DNA from: Pyxidicoccus trucidator
GTDB taxonomy: Bacteria; Myxococcota; Myxococcia; Myxococcales; Myxococcaceae
DNA length: 64,000 nucleotides
NCBI RefSeq assembly: GCF_010894435.1
Contig: NZ_JAAIXZ010000004.1
Span: forward strand, 234,300-298,299
Direction: 5' to 3'
Shown: positions 1 through 7,961 of the stretch, in pieces
How positions within the stretch are numbered: position 1 is the stretch's first letter
How the letters are laid out: every line of letters starts with the position of its first letter
Made by a program: the position numbers and the translations under genes
Notes under the pieces: model-generated
Databases searched by the model: none
Seen by the model: the letters and a program-made list of their open reading frames with translations, nothing else
Told to the model about the DNA's origin: nothing

Positions 1-1
1 C

Positions 2-160
2 TGGGTGACGGTGGAGGTGGCCGGAGAGCGCATGGTGGCGCGCGCGGCCGGAGACTTCCACGCGCCCACCGGCAGTCCCGTGTGGCTGCGGTACGAGGTG
101 GCACGCCTGCGGCGGTTCGACGCGGAATCAGGCAGGGCCATGACTGTCGCCCACCCGTGA
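2..160 (+). CDS. C-terminal end of a probable ABC-transporter ATP-binding protein (partial)
   Basis: Only the last 52 codons are present; the gene begins before the window. The translated tail reads WVTVEVAGERMVARA, then a DFHAPTGSPVWLRYEV stretch, and ends RAMTVAHP. A short beta-rich tail with a conserved hydrophobic-Arg-Tyr segment is what the TOBE domain at the end of sugar or spermidine-type ABC ATPases looks like. No Walker motif is visible because that part lies outside the window, so the family call is an inference from the tail alone. The next gene downstream is on the opposite strand, so this is the 3' end of its transcription unit. Confidence 0.5.
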   Translation, partial: WVTVEVAGERMVARAAGDFHAPTGSPVWLRYEVARLRRFDAESGRAMTVAHP

Positions 161-183
161 CAGGTGGCGACAGTCTGGCGGTA

Positions 184-381
184 TCAGGCGTACACCTGAT
201 TCCCTTCGAGCGTCATCTCCAGCCGCCGGTTCAGCGCCTCCATCCGGTCATACCTCTCGCGCAGCATGTCGCGAAAGGCGCGCTGGTCGGCATGGGCAAT
301 CTCGTCCAGGAGCACGCGCAGCGCCGACTCCAGCGCCTGCTTCAGCTCGCGCGCTTCCACCGAGGACAGTTCCAGCAGCAT
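184..381 (-). CDS. Small helical protein of unknown function, 65 aa
   Basis: The ATG whose complement is at 379-381 follows a near-perfect Shine-Dalgarno (AGGAGGT, then five bases), which fixes the start; a longer frame extending upstream has no such support. The protein (MLLELSSVEARELKQALES...) is charged and predicted almost wholly alpha-helical with heptad-like leucines, ending MTLEGNQVYA. It has no signal peptide or membrane segment. Short helical proteins like this are common in myxobacteria, but I do not recognise a named family. It is transcribed divergently from the DUF2171 gene at 731. Confidence 0.7.
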   Translation of the reverse strand: MLLELSSVEARELKQALESALRVLLDEIAHADQRAFRDMLRERYDRMEALNRRLEMTLEGNQVYA

Positions 382-730
382 GAAGCACCTCCTGCGTTGA
401 ACGTTAGGCACCGTCGGAAGGGCCGACTCCCCGCGCCTGCTCGGGGCCCGCGACGCCAGCCCGCCTGTCGCAGCGTCCCTTCCTGCCTCCCCGGGGGCGG
501 AACGGAGCGCCTCTCCTCCTGCTCCGGTGCGCGGAGCGCACATGACTCCTCACGGTGCGACGTGCGCGAAGTGGAGGGAAGGAGTCCGGCCGCGGGCCCG
601 TGTCCGTGGCAGGCGGTGACGGCGAGCGCTCCTCTGCCCGGCTTCCGGGCGCTGCCGTCCGCTCGGCGAGCCCGCACTGTTGTGGATGGGGCCCGGATGT
701 CCCGTGCGCCCCGAGCCCGAGGAGGCCCAG
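382..730. other. Divergent intergenic spacer
   Basis: This 349-base spacer separates the small helical protein (minus) from the DUF2171 gene (plus) and must hold both promoters. It is G+C-rich and I could not pick out convincing -35/-10 elements. The only clear signals are the two ribosome-binding sites at its ends. Confidence 0.4.
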
Positions 731-1057
731 ATGGTTCAGGCGGAGGAGGTGCGCGAGGGGATGACGGTGCGGACCGCGGACGGGCGCGTGGTGGGCCGCG
801 TGGCCGCGGTGGGCGACATCCACTTCGAGTTGGAGCAGGGGCTCGTGCCCATTCCGCGGCGCGACTACCTGGTCGAGTACAGCGACGTGGACTTCATCCG
901 CGACCAGGACGTGTACCTGGCGAACGCGGACCATCCGCTGCTCACCCTGGAGGAAGACGACGACGGCGGCGCCCTGCCACCGCGCCACTGCGAGGGCATG
1001 GACGCCGAGCCGGTGAACGCCGCGCCCGCGACGGAGGGGGAGCCTGTCCGCCACTGA
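731..1057 (+). CDS. DUF2171 / PRC-barrel-like small protein
   Basis: A 108-residue protein. The ATG at 731 is preceded by GAGGAGG at 717-723 with good spacing; an in-frame ATG at 680 has no ribosome-binding site. Residues 1-60 (VREGMTVRTADGRVVGRV, then FELEQGLVPIPRRDYLVEY) match the PRC-barrel-like fold of DUF2171, a small beta-barrel often found in stress-associated operons. The tail is acidic (EEDDDGG) and probably disordered. No signal peptide, so cytoplasmic. Function is unknown. A strong hairpin follows the stop codon. Confidence 0.75.
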   Translation: MVQAEEVREGMTVRTADGRVVGRVAAVGDIHFELEQGLVPIPRRDYLVEYSDVDFIRDQDVYLANADHPLLTLEEDDDGGALPPRHCEGMDAEPVNAAPATEGEPVRH

Positions 1058-1064
1058 CTGACGC

Positions 1065-1089
1065 GGAGCGCCAGGGTGCCTGGCGCTCC
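1065..1089 (+). terminator. Hairpin terminator after the DUF2171 gene
   Basis: Perfect 11-bp inverted repeat: ggagcgccagg at 1065-1075, loop gtg, cctggcgctcc at 1079-1089. It begins eight bases after the stop codon. There is no long T tract, as is common in high-G+C genomes. Confidence 0.6.
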
Positions 1090-1229
1090 CCACCCCCACG
1101 GTCCCGGTTTACAGGAATTCTGACCCATGGGGCGGTGTAAGCGTCGGGAATCACTCAGGTGGGACAAAACAGGAATGTCAGACCGTCAGGGTACATGAGC
1201 TCTCTTCGACCAGCCATCCAGGTGGGCTC

Positions 1230-2480
1230 ATGCGACGGTTCTCGACATCCTGCGTCACCATGGCGCTCTTCGTGCTGGTGTTCTCGTGCAGCTCCGGTCC
1301 CCGGGCTGAGGAGGGCGGCGCGAACACGGTGGGACAGCCGCTGACGCTGTCCGCGCCGCGCAAGCTGCTGTCCTTCGTCACCCTGGAGGACGGGCGCGTG
1401 CTGGCCGTGGGTGGGCATGACGGGCACCGCACGCTCGCGAGCTGTGAGCTGTTCGAGCCCGCCTCCGGCGCGTGGCGTGTGACGGGCGCCCTGCGCACGG
1501 CGCGGCGCAACCACGCGGCGGTGCGGCTGGCGGACGGGCGCGTGCTGGTGGTGGGCGGAACGAATGGCGTGGCGCTGGGCGCGCTCGCGAGCGCGGAGGT
1601 CTACGACGCGGCGACGGGCACGTGGGCGGAGGCGCGGCCCATGGCCGAGGCGCGCAATGACCCGGCGGCGGTGCTGCTGCGGGACGGGCGCGTGCTGGTG
1701 GCGGGCGGCACGGACGTGGACCGGCGGCCGCTGCGCTCGGCGGAGCTGTTCGACCCGATGACGGGCACGTGGAGCGCGGCGGAGGCGCCCGGCTTCGCGC
1801 GTGGCGGTGCGCGCACGGCGGTGGTGCTGGCCAGCGGCAAGGCGCTCTTCGTGAGCGGACTGCAGGCGGAGCTGTATGACGCGACGACGGGCCACTGGGA
1901 GAAGGCGGGGCTGGCGGGCGGCGCGGCGGGGACGCACCGGCTGGCGCACACGGTGACGTTGCTGCCGGACGGGCGCGTGCTGGTGGTGGGCGGCACGACG
2001 GCGCGCGCGGCGGGCACGGCGGAGGTGTATGCGCCGGAGACGGGGGAGTGGACGCTGGTGGCGGCGCCGGCGGTGGCTCGCGAGCACCACGCGGCGGTGG
2101 TGACGCCGGACGGCGCGGTGTGGGTGCTGGGCGGCGCGCACTACACGACAGGGGCGCTCGCGTCGGTGGAGCGCTTCGACCCGGCGACGGGGAGGTGGGT
2201 GTCGGCGCCCGCGTTGGGGGAGCCGCGCGGGAAGGCCGGCGCGGGGGTGCTGCCGGATGGCGCGGTGCTGGTGATGGGCGGGGAGAACGAGGTGGAGGGG
2301 ATGCTGTCCGTGAGCGAGCGGTATGTGCCGGGTGACTGCGTGCCGGCGGTGTGCTCGGCGCGTGACGGCATGTGCGGGCCGGTGGCGGACGGGTGTGGTG
2401 GGGCGCTCGACTGCGGGCCGTGTGGGGCCGAGGTCTGCGGGGCGGGGGAGTGCCGCGCGGAGGGTGTGCGTGGGCAGTGA
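1230..2480 (+). CDS. Kelch-repeat lipoprotein
   Basis: A 416-residue exported protein. The N-terminus (MRRFSTSCVTMALFVLVFSC) is a lipoprotein signal with the modified Cys at residue 20. Seven Kelch motifs follow, each with the G-R-V-L-V-x-G-G core (for example DGRVLAVGGHD, DGRVLVVGGTN, DGAVWVLGGAH), so a complete seven-bladed beta-propeller is expected. The last 45 residues are Cys-rich with eight cysteines in the pattern CxPAVC...CGPCGAEVCGAGEC, a tail seen on many myxobacterial surface proteins. Likely role: surface binding protein; no catalytic motif is visible. It is followed 60 bases on by another small Cys-rich lipoprotein in the same direction. Confidence 0.85.
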   Translation: MRRFSTSCVTMALFVLVFSCSSGPRAEEGGANTVGQPLTLSAPRKLLSFVTLEDGRVLAVGGHDGHRTLASCELFEPASGAWRVTGALRTARRNHAAVRLADGRVLVVGGTNGVALGALASAEVYDAATGTWAEARPMAEARNDPAAVLLRDGRVLVAGGTDVDRRPLRSAELFDPMTGTWSAAEAPGFARGGARTAVVLASGKALFVSGLQAELYDATTGHWEKAGLAGGAAGTHRLAHTVTLLPDGRVLVVGGTTARAAGTAEVYAPETGEWTLVAAPAVAREHHAAVVTPDGAVWVLGGAHYTTGALASVERFDPATGRWVSAPALGEPRGKAGAGVLPDGAVLVMGGENEVEGMLSVSERYVPGDCVPAVCSARDGMCGPVADGCGGALDCGPCGAEVCGAGECRAEGVRGQ

Positions 2481-2539
2481 GCGGGCGGGCATGTGGCGTC
2501 GCGGATGACGGCGGCGCCGCGCCCGGGTGAGATGCGGGC

Positions 2540-2914
2540 ATGGGACGGCTGAAGGAAGTGCTGGTGGTGGGCGCGCTGCTCGCGGGCTGTGGAGGCACGG
2601 AGGAGGCGCAGGTCAGCTACACCGAGGTGGCGGAGCGCACGGCCTCGGTGATGTGCACGTACTCGGAGCGGTGCGGCGGGAGCACGGTGCCGTATGAGGA
2701 GTGCGTGGCGGAGGTCCTCGCGGCGTACGCGGCGGTGGAGCCGGAGCTCAACGCCGCGGTGGCTGGCGCGAAGTCTGGATGCGTACAGTGCATGCGCATC
2801 CGCACCGACGAGCTGGAGGCGTCGCTCGAGAGCGACTGTCAGCGGCCTCCGGATGAAGCGCGGGTGCGCGCGGTGTGCGGCGTCGAAGACGCGGCTTGCG
2901 CGGGGGCTCCGTGA
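2540..2914 (+). CDS. Small cysteine-rich lipoprotein
   Basis: A 124-residue protein with signal MGRLKEVLVVGALLAGC, a clear LAGC lipobox with Cys17. The mature part holds eight cysteines (CTYSERC, EEC, GCVQC, SDC, VC, AAC), enough for four disulfides. Otherwise it is helical and acidic. Family unknown; this layout is common among myxobacterial lipoproteins of undefined role. It may be co-transcribed with the Kelch lipoprotein upstream. Confidence 0.8.
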   Translation: MGRLKEVLVVGALLAGCGGTEEAQVSYTEVAERTASVMCTYSERCGGSTVPYEECVAEVLAAYAAVEPELNAAVAGAKSGCVQCMRIRTDELEASLESDCQRPPDEARVRAVCGVEDAACAGAP

Positions 2915-3023
2915 GGTGTGAAGCCAGGAGAAAGTCGTTCATCCGGGATGTGCGGTGGGGACACGACACCTCTGCACGCATCGCAGCGGCGCCCCGCCCT
3001 CGTGCGTGACAGACTGCGCGCCC

Positions 3024-4430
3024 ATGCGCACCCGCACCCTTCTCGTCGCACCGCTGCTCCTCTCCACCGCCTGTGCCACCGCGCCCGCCGCGCCTCCGGC
3101 GGAGCCACTGGCCGTCACTGCCACCCGTGCCCCCGCCCCCGAGCGCCCCTTCGGCACCCTGCGTGAGCAGGCCCAGCGCCAGCAGGCGTGGCTCAACGAG
3201 CGCATGGAAAAGGCCCTGCCGCAGCTCATGCGCCAGTACGGCATCGAGCTGTGGGTCGTCCCCATGCGCGAGTACAACGAGGACCCCGTCTTCACCGCGC
3301 TGGCCGCCCCCACCACCTTCGCCGCCCGCCGCCGCACCATCTACGTGTTCCATGACCGCGGCCACGAGAAGGGCGTGGAGCGGCTGGCCCTCGGCGGCGG
3401 CTCGCAGGGCGGCGTCTTCACCCCGCGTCGCGCGCAGCGCCAGGTCGACGGCGGCGGCGTGAATCGCGAGGCCGAGCTGTGGGGCCCCGAGCAGTGGCAG
3501 GTCCTCAAGCAGGTGCTGGAGGAGCGCAAGCCGAAGGTCATCGGCATCAACGTGTCGCGCACCTTCGCCTTCGCCGACGGCCTCACCCACGGCGAGTACG
3601 AGGGCATGGCCGAGGCGCTCGGCCCCGACTGGGTGAAGCGCTTCAAGCCCGCCGAGGGGCTCGCCGTGGACCTCATCGCCTGGCGCTCCGCCGACGAGGT
3701 CCGCTTCTACGAGGAGGTGACGAAGCTCGCCTGGAACATCATCGAGCGCGCCTTCTCCAGCGACGTCATCACCCCCGGCGTCACCCGCACCCGCGACGTG
3801 GAGTGGTGGATGCGGCAGCGGCTGGCGGACCTCGGCCTGGACACGTGGTTCCACCCCTCCGTGGACGTGCAGCGCCAGGGCGTCACCGAGGCGCAGCTCG
3901 GCGAGGACCCCGTCATCCAGCGCGGCGACGTGCTCCACTGCGACTACGGCATCACCGCGCTGCGGCTGAACACCGACACCCAGCACATGGGCTACGTGCT
4001 GCGCGAGGGCGAGAAGGACGTGCCCGAGGGCCTCAAGGCCGCGCTCAAGGTGTCCAACCGCCTGCAGGACATCGTCTTCGAGGAGCTGCGCCCCGGCCGC
4101 ACGGGCAACGAAATCCTTCGCGCCTCACGCGAGCGGATGAAGGGCGAGGGCATCGACGGCACCATCTACTCGCACGCCATCGGCCTGCACGGGCACGGCG
4201 CCGGGCCGCTCGTGGGCCTGTGGGACCGTCAGGAAGGCGTCCCCGGCAATGGCGACCACAAGGTGATTCCCAACATGTGGTACTCCATCGAGCTCCAGGC
4301 GACGAGCCCCGTGCCGGAGTGGAACGGCCAGCCCGTCCGCTCGGCGCAGGAGGAGGACATCACCATCGACGCCGAGGGCAAGGTGCACTGGGCCTGGAAG
4401 CGCCAGACGGCGTTCCACCTGGTGCGCTGA
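3024..4430 (+). CDS. M24-family metallopeptidase lipoprotein (Xaa-Pro aminopeptidase-like)
   Basis: 468 residues from the ATG at 3024, chosen because it starts a lipoprotein signal (MRTRTLLVAPLLLSTAC, lipobox STAC); an upstream in-frame ATG at 2955 would bury it. The N-terminal half resembles a creatinase-type N domain. The C-terminal pita-bread fold keeps all five metal ligands expected of M24: Asp307 in HCDYG, Asp318 in NTDTQ, a His in HAIGLHGHG, Glu in WYSIELQ and Glu in AQEEDI. It should therefore be a dinuclear-metal peptidase acting on proline-containing peptides, tethered to a membrane outside the cytoplasm. Exact substrate unknown. Confidence 0.85.
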   Translation: MRTRTLLVAPLLLSTACATAPAAPPAEPLAVTATRAPAPERPFGTLREQAQRQQAWLNERMEKALPQLMRQYGIELWVVPMREYNEDPVFTALAAPTTFAARRRTIYVFHDRGHEKGVERLALGGGSQGGVFTPRRAQRQVDGGGVNREAELWGPEQWQVLKQVLEERKPKVIGINVSRTFAFADGLTHGEYEGMAEALGPDWVKRFKPAEGLAVDLIAWRSADEVRFYEEVTKLAWNIIERAFSSDVITPGVTRTRDVEWWMRQRLADLGLDTWFHPSVDVQRQGVTEAQLGEDPVIQRGDVLHCDYGITALRLNTDTQHMGYVLREGEKDVPEGLKAALKVSNRLQDIVFEELRPGRTGNEILRASRERMKGEGIDGTIYSHAIGLHGHGAGPLVGLWDRQEGVPGNGDHKVIPNMWYSIELQATSPVPEWNGQPVRSAQEEDITIDAEGKVHWAWKRQTAFHLVR

Positions 4431-4446
4431 GCGGCGGCGGCTCGAC

Positions 4447-4471
4447 GGGGCTCCCATTCACCGGGAGCCCC
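4447..4471. terminator. Bidirectional hairpin between convergent genes
   Basis: Perfect 9-bp inverted repeat ggggctccc (4447-4455) / gggagcccc (4463-4471) with a 7-base loop. It sits between the convergent M24 peptidase and cytochrome c peroxidase genes and could stop transcription from both sides. Confidence 0.6.
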
Positions 4472-4492
4472 GGACTCCAACCACGCTCCGAC

Positions 4493-5650
4493 TCAGCGCG
4501 CCGCGCCCGTCATCGACTTCAGCAGCTCCACCAGCGCCCGCTTCTCCTCGTCCGACAAGTCCAGCGGGACGATGGTGTCCGTCCGCTTGCCCACGAACGA
4601 GCCCGCCGGGTCTCCGCCTTCGTTGTAGAAGTCGATGACGTCCTCCAGCGTGGCCTGCGCTCCGGTGTGCATGTACGGCGCCGTCAGCGCCACGTTGCGC
4701 AGCGACGGCGTGCGGAAGGCCCCGTCCAGCTCCTCCTGCTTCGCCTGCGTGCGCAGGGTGTTCAGCCTCCGGGCGTCCGTCCCCGACGGCGCGTCGCTGT
4801 ACGGGCCCGCGGCGTTGAAGTCCCAGCCCAGCAGCGACTCCAGCACGGCCCACTGCCCGCCGGAGCCGTCCCCGGTGTCCTCCACTCCGATGTTGTGGAA
4901 CAGGTCATCGCTCAGCGAGGGGCTCTTGTGGCACACGGCGCACTGGCCCTTGCGCACGAAGGTCTTCAGTCCCAGGTACGCCGGGTCCTCCTCCGCCTGT
5001 CCGGCCTCCGCCGCCGCGATGAAGCGCTTCACGTCCTCGTCGAAGGGCGCGTCGATGCGCACCAGCGTCCGCTCGTACGCCGCCAGCACCTTGCCCACGT
5101 TGGTCATCAGCACGGGGCCCGGCTCCTCCTCCGGCCACTTGCCGAAGAGGGCCTGGTACTCGCCGCGGTACTCGGTGTCGTCCAGCCGCGCCGCCACCAC
5201 CGTCGCGTCCGAGTCCATCTCCACCGGGTTCGTCAGCGGCAGCGTGGCCTGAGACCAGAGCCGGTCCGCCCGCCCGTCCCACATGAACCAGCGGCTGTAG
5301 GCCACGTTCAGCACGGTGGGCGGGTTGCGCACCGTGCGATTGCCGCCGCAGCCCTCCGCCGTCGCCGTGTCCACCGTGCGGCCGTCGCCGCCGTGGCAGC
5401 TCTGGCAGGACACCGTCCCACAGCGCGACAGCGCGGGGTCATGGAAGAGCAAATCCCCCAGCTGCTCCGCCCGTGCGACTCCGTCCACCCGGTTGGTGAG
5501 GTCCTTCGGCGGCTGTCGCGGCAGGGTGTGCAGGCTGCGGAGCTGGTCCAGCTCGTCGAGGTTGGGAAACGCCTCCTCGGAATCACATGCCAGCCCGAGC
5601 CCGCCCAGGGCCAGGGCGAGCGCGGCGGCGCGCAAGCGGTACGGGGTCAT
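4493..5650 (-). CDS. Di-haem cytochrome c peroxidase (CCP/MauG family) lipoprotein
   Basis: 385 residues. The start (complement of 5648-5650) opens a lipoprotein signal, MTPYRLRAAALALALGGLGL then AC, so an upstream extension is rejected. Two c-type haem sites are present, CQSCH at 82-86 and CAVCH at 237-241, the spacing of the bacterial di-haem peroxidase family. The segment LGDLLFHDPALS before the first haem site is also typical. Expected role: reduces hydrogen peroxide with electrons from a cytochrome c in the periplasm, or a MauG-like oxidation. It is downstream of, and may be transcribed with, the small lipoprotein at 5807-6217, though a hairpin lies between them. Confidence 0.88.
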   Translation of the reverse strand: MTPYRLRAAALALALGGLGLACDSEEAFPNLDELDQLRSLHTLPRQPPKDLTNRVDGVARAEQLGDLLFHDPALSRCGTVSCQSCHGGDGRTVDTATAEGCGGNRTVRNPPTVLNVAYSRWFMWDGRADRLWSQATLPLTNPVEMDSDATVVAARLDDTEYRGEYQALFGKWPEEEPGPVLMTNVGKVLAAYERTLVRIDAPFDEDVKRFIAAAEAGQAEEDPAYLGLKTFVRKGQCAVCHKSPSLSDDLFHNIGVEDTGDGSGGQWAVLESLLGWDFNAAGPYSDAPSGTDARRLNTLRTQAKQEELDGAFRTPSLRNVALTAPYMHTGAQATLEDVIDFYNEGGDPAGSFVGKRTDTIVPLDLSDEEKRALVELLKSMTGAAR

Positions 5651-5761
5651 CAACAGGTCTTCCTTCTTCACGTCCACGGCGGCCCGGCTCGGCCGGTGCT
5701 TCGCGCCACCGCTGGACTGGAGCCCGTCAGCTTCGCGTTCCCACCGGCGCGAATCAATCCC

Positions 5762-5792
5762 CGCGTCCCCCCTTGACGGCGGAGGGGACGCG
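5762..5792 (-). terminator. Hairpin after the 5807-6217 lipoprotein gene
   Basis: Perfect 9-bp inverted repeat cgcgtcccc (5762-5770) / ggggacgcg (5784-5792) with a 13-base loop, just beyond the stop codon of the minus-strand lipoprotein gene. It could end or attenuate transcription before the peroxidase gene. Confidence 0.45.
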
Positions 5793-5806
5793 AGCACCGG
5801 GGCGCC

Positions 5807-6217
5807 TCAGCTGCCGCAGCTCAGCTCGAAGTCCCGGTTCACCGTGGCGTAGCTGCGCAGCTTCACCGCCGACGGGGCCGGGGAGACGGTGGGCGCGGCC
5901 CCGCTCTCACACTTCAGGCCCGAGTCCACTGCCAGTGCCACCTGCAGGTCCAGCTCGCTGGGCAGGCCCGACACGGTGAACGAGCAGCGGCCGCCGCGGC
6001 TCGGCTTCACCATGGCCCGGCCCAGCGCGTCCGTCGGGGCGCTCGGCGGAGACACCACCACCTTCAGCTGCTCGCAGGCGTCGCCGGTCTGCATGCCGCT
6101 CTGGGGCAGGCGCACCACGCCGGCCACGGTGGCATTGCCCTCGCGGCTTCCACCGCCACCCATGGTGGCGCAACCGGTGGCGGCAAGGACGAGGGCGGCA
6201 ACGGCAATCCGATACAT
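5807..6217 (-). CDS. Small lipoprotein of unknown function
   Basis: A 136-residue protein with signal MYRIAVAALVLAATGC (lipobox ATGC, Cys16) and a GAGG ribosome-binding site in front of the ATG. The mature part begins with a Gly-rich linker and looks like a single beta-sandwich (GVVRLPQSG, FTVSGLPSELDLQVAL), with paired cysteines (ACEQL, RCSF, KCES, SCGS). The family is not recognised. Confidence 0.75.
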   Translation of the reverse strand: MYRIAVAALVLAATGCATMGGGGSREGNATVAGVVRLPQSGMQTGDACEQLKVVVSPPSAPTDALGRAMVKPSRGGRCSFTVSGLPSELDLQVALAVDSGLKCESGAAPTVSPAPSAVKLRSYATVNRDFELSCGS

Positions 6218-6646
6218 GAATTCCTCACTTCGTGGGGGAAAGAGCTGGCGGTTCGGCCGCCGTGCAGGCGACCTACGGCGCGGGCCAGATACAATTGCGA
6301 TGGGAATTCATTCCGATTCTTTTGTTTCACCGCGCTGACGCGGGGATTCGGTAATTCTCCAGGAATTCCGAGCAGTTCCCGACGCCATGTCCGTCCTGCG
6401 GACGCACGGGGCGTCACGGAATCAGCGCGCTTCATCGGTGCAATCAAAGACAGACATGACGCGCCGCGGTCGTCCCGGGAATGAACAGGCATGTCCCATT
6501 TCCGGGAGTCTTGGAACCTGAGTCCAGGAACTGGGAAGCGGGGCGGGAAGCGCGGCGGCGAGGAGCATGCGGCCGGGACGATGGCCTGCCGCCTGCTGCC
6601 AGTCGCCCGGAGCGCCCCCACGGTGAAGCCAGGAGAGGAGACGCGC
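6218..6646. other. Divergent intergenic region, locally A+T-rich
   Basis: A 429-base spacer between the minus-strand lipoprotein and the plus-strand DUF2267 gene. Bases 6285-6380 are clearly richer in A+T than the surroundings and contain a small dyad, ggaat-tc-attcc (6303-6314), with further GGAATTC-like words nearby. These could be operator or promoter parts, but I see no standard hexamer pair. Confidence 0.35.
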
Positions 6647-7105
6647 ATGTCGATGCAGAAGCAGGATCAGACCCAGTCCTGGTCGGGGCTGGGGGTGGGG
6701 ACGGACCGGAAGTCCTTCCTGGACAAGGTGTCGGCGCAGCTTCCGGACTACGAGGCCGAGCAGGCCGCGGAGGCGGTGTTCTGTGCGCTGTCGGAGCGGT
6801 TGTCCGGCGGCCTGGTGCAGCAGCTCCGGGACCAGCTCTCCCCGGACGTGAGGGAGTTGCTGAATGCGTGCCACCGGCACCGGGGCGAGGAGCCCGCGCC
6901 CCTGGACCGTGACGACTTCTACCTCATGGTCGCCAACCACCTGAACGCCGAGCCGGAGAACGTGCGGCTCGTCCTTCATGGCGTGTTCGCCGCGCTGCAC
7001 TCGCAAATCGTCGAGGCGGAGGCCCAGAAAATCGAGGGCCAGCTCCCCAAGTGGCTCCAGGGCACCTGGGCCGCGGCGCGCATGCATGTGGACCGGCCGG
7101 CCTGA
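6647..7105 (+). CDS. DUF2267 protein
   Basis: 152 residues from the ATG at 6647, preceded by AGGAGAGGAG at 6631-6640; earlier in-frame ATGs lack this. The body (FLDKVSAQL, AEQAAEAVFCALSERLSGG, QLRDQLSPDVRELL) matches DUF2267, helical domains occurring in one or two copies in small cytoplasmic proteins. A second half-repeat (ANHLNAEPENVRLVLHGVFA) follows. No signal peptide. Biochemical function unknown; such genes often sit near stress genes, as the DUF2171 gene does here. Confidence 0.8.
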   Translation: MSMQKQDQTQSWSGLGVGTDRKSFLDKVSAQLPDYEAEQAAEAVFCALSERLSGGLVQQLRDQLSPDVRELLNACHRHRGEEPAPLDRDDFYLMVANHLNAEPENVRLVLHGVFAALHSQIVEAEAQKIEGQLPKWLQGTWAAARMHVDRPA

Positions 7106-7111
7106 GCCTTC

Positions 7112-7148
7112 CCGGGCCGGGGAGACTGATAGCGTCCTCCCGGCCCGG
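7112..7148. terminator. Hairpin between DUF2267 and outer-membrane protein genes
   Basis: Arms at 7112-7124 and 7137-7148 pair over about 12 bp with one bulged G; the loop is 12 bases. It lies between two convergent genes and could serve both. Confidence 0.5.
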
Positions 7149-7165
7149 TCGCCCGCTTCCAGGGC

Positions 7166-7822
7166 TCAGTAGGTGCCACCCAGCGACAGCAGGAACGAGA
7201 CGCGGCCGTCGCCCACGCCCGGGTCGAGCGTGGTGGGGACGAAGTCCTGGTCGAACAGGATGTTGTAGTTCGCGCGCGCGTCGGCGGTGATGAGCTTGCC
7301 CACCTGGTAGCGCATGCCGATGCCGGCCGGGACATAGCCGCTGGTGTCGTCGCTGAAGCCGAGAGTCTCTCCCCGGAGGTCGTCCCGGACGTTGAAGGTC
7401 TCGATGCCGATGCCGGTGAGCACGTAGGGCTGCAGCCGGGTGTCGGTGAAGCTGCCCACGACGACGGCCTGGCCGCCGTTGCGGATGAGGTCCGCGCCGT
7501 CGGAGATGCCGCCGTCACCGCCCGGGTCGATGTCACTCAACCCGCCGCTGTAGCCCAGCTCGACGCCGAAGTAGCCCGAGGGCCGCAGGCCCAGGGTGGC
7601 GCCGTAGGACAGGCCGGGGTTGACCGAGGGGGCGAGCTGCCCGGTGTAGGCCTCCGCGCCGCCGCCCACCAGGGCGTAGATGCCGGTGTCGGCCCGGTTC
7701 TCCCGGGTGTCCAGCTCCACCGTCTCCACCTCCATTCCGGGCGGTGGGTAGTCCTCCTGGGCTCCCGCCACACCTCCCCAGAGGGCTGCCATGCACAAGC
7801 CGCTGAACACGAGTGCCTTCAT
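7166..7822 (-). CDS. Outer-membrane beta-barrel protein
   Basis: 218 residues. The ATG at 7822 follows AGGAAAGGAG on the minus strand and opens a signal peptide (MKALVFSGLCMAALWGGVAGAQE). The mature protein has alternating polar and hydrophobic strands (YALVGGGAEAY, YGATLGLRPSGYFGVELGYS, YVLTGIGIETF, GIGMRYQVGKLITADARANY) and ends in SFLLSLGGTY, an aromatic C-terminal residue as in outer-membrane barrels of the OmpA/OprF-like eight-strand type. No peptidoglycan-binding domain is present. It lies downstream of the subtilase gene on the same strand, about 140 bases away. Confidence 0.8.
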   Translation of the reverse strand: MKALVFSGLCMAALWGGVAGAQEDYPPPGMEVETVELDTRENRADTGIYALVGGGAEAYTGQLAPSVNPGLSYGATLGLRPSGYFGVELGYSGGLSDIDPGGDGGISDGADLIRNGGQAVVVGSFTDTRLQPYVLTGIGIETFNVRDDLRGETLGFSDDTSGYVPAGIGMRYQVGKLITADARANYNILFDQDFVPTTLDPGVGDGRVSFLLSLGGTY

Positions 7823-7961
7823 CTCTCGGACTCCTTTCCTTCGTCCGAGAGGCAACGTGGCCCGCGCGAGAAGTCCCGGCAACGTCCCGCCGCCGGGGCC
7901 CTGGTGCTCCTTGTGCCCGCCCTTCCCGCCCCGCGGGACGGGTTGCGGAGGGCGTCACCGC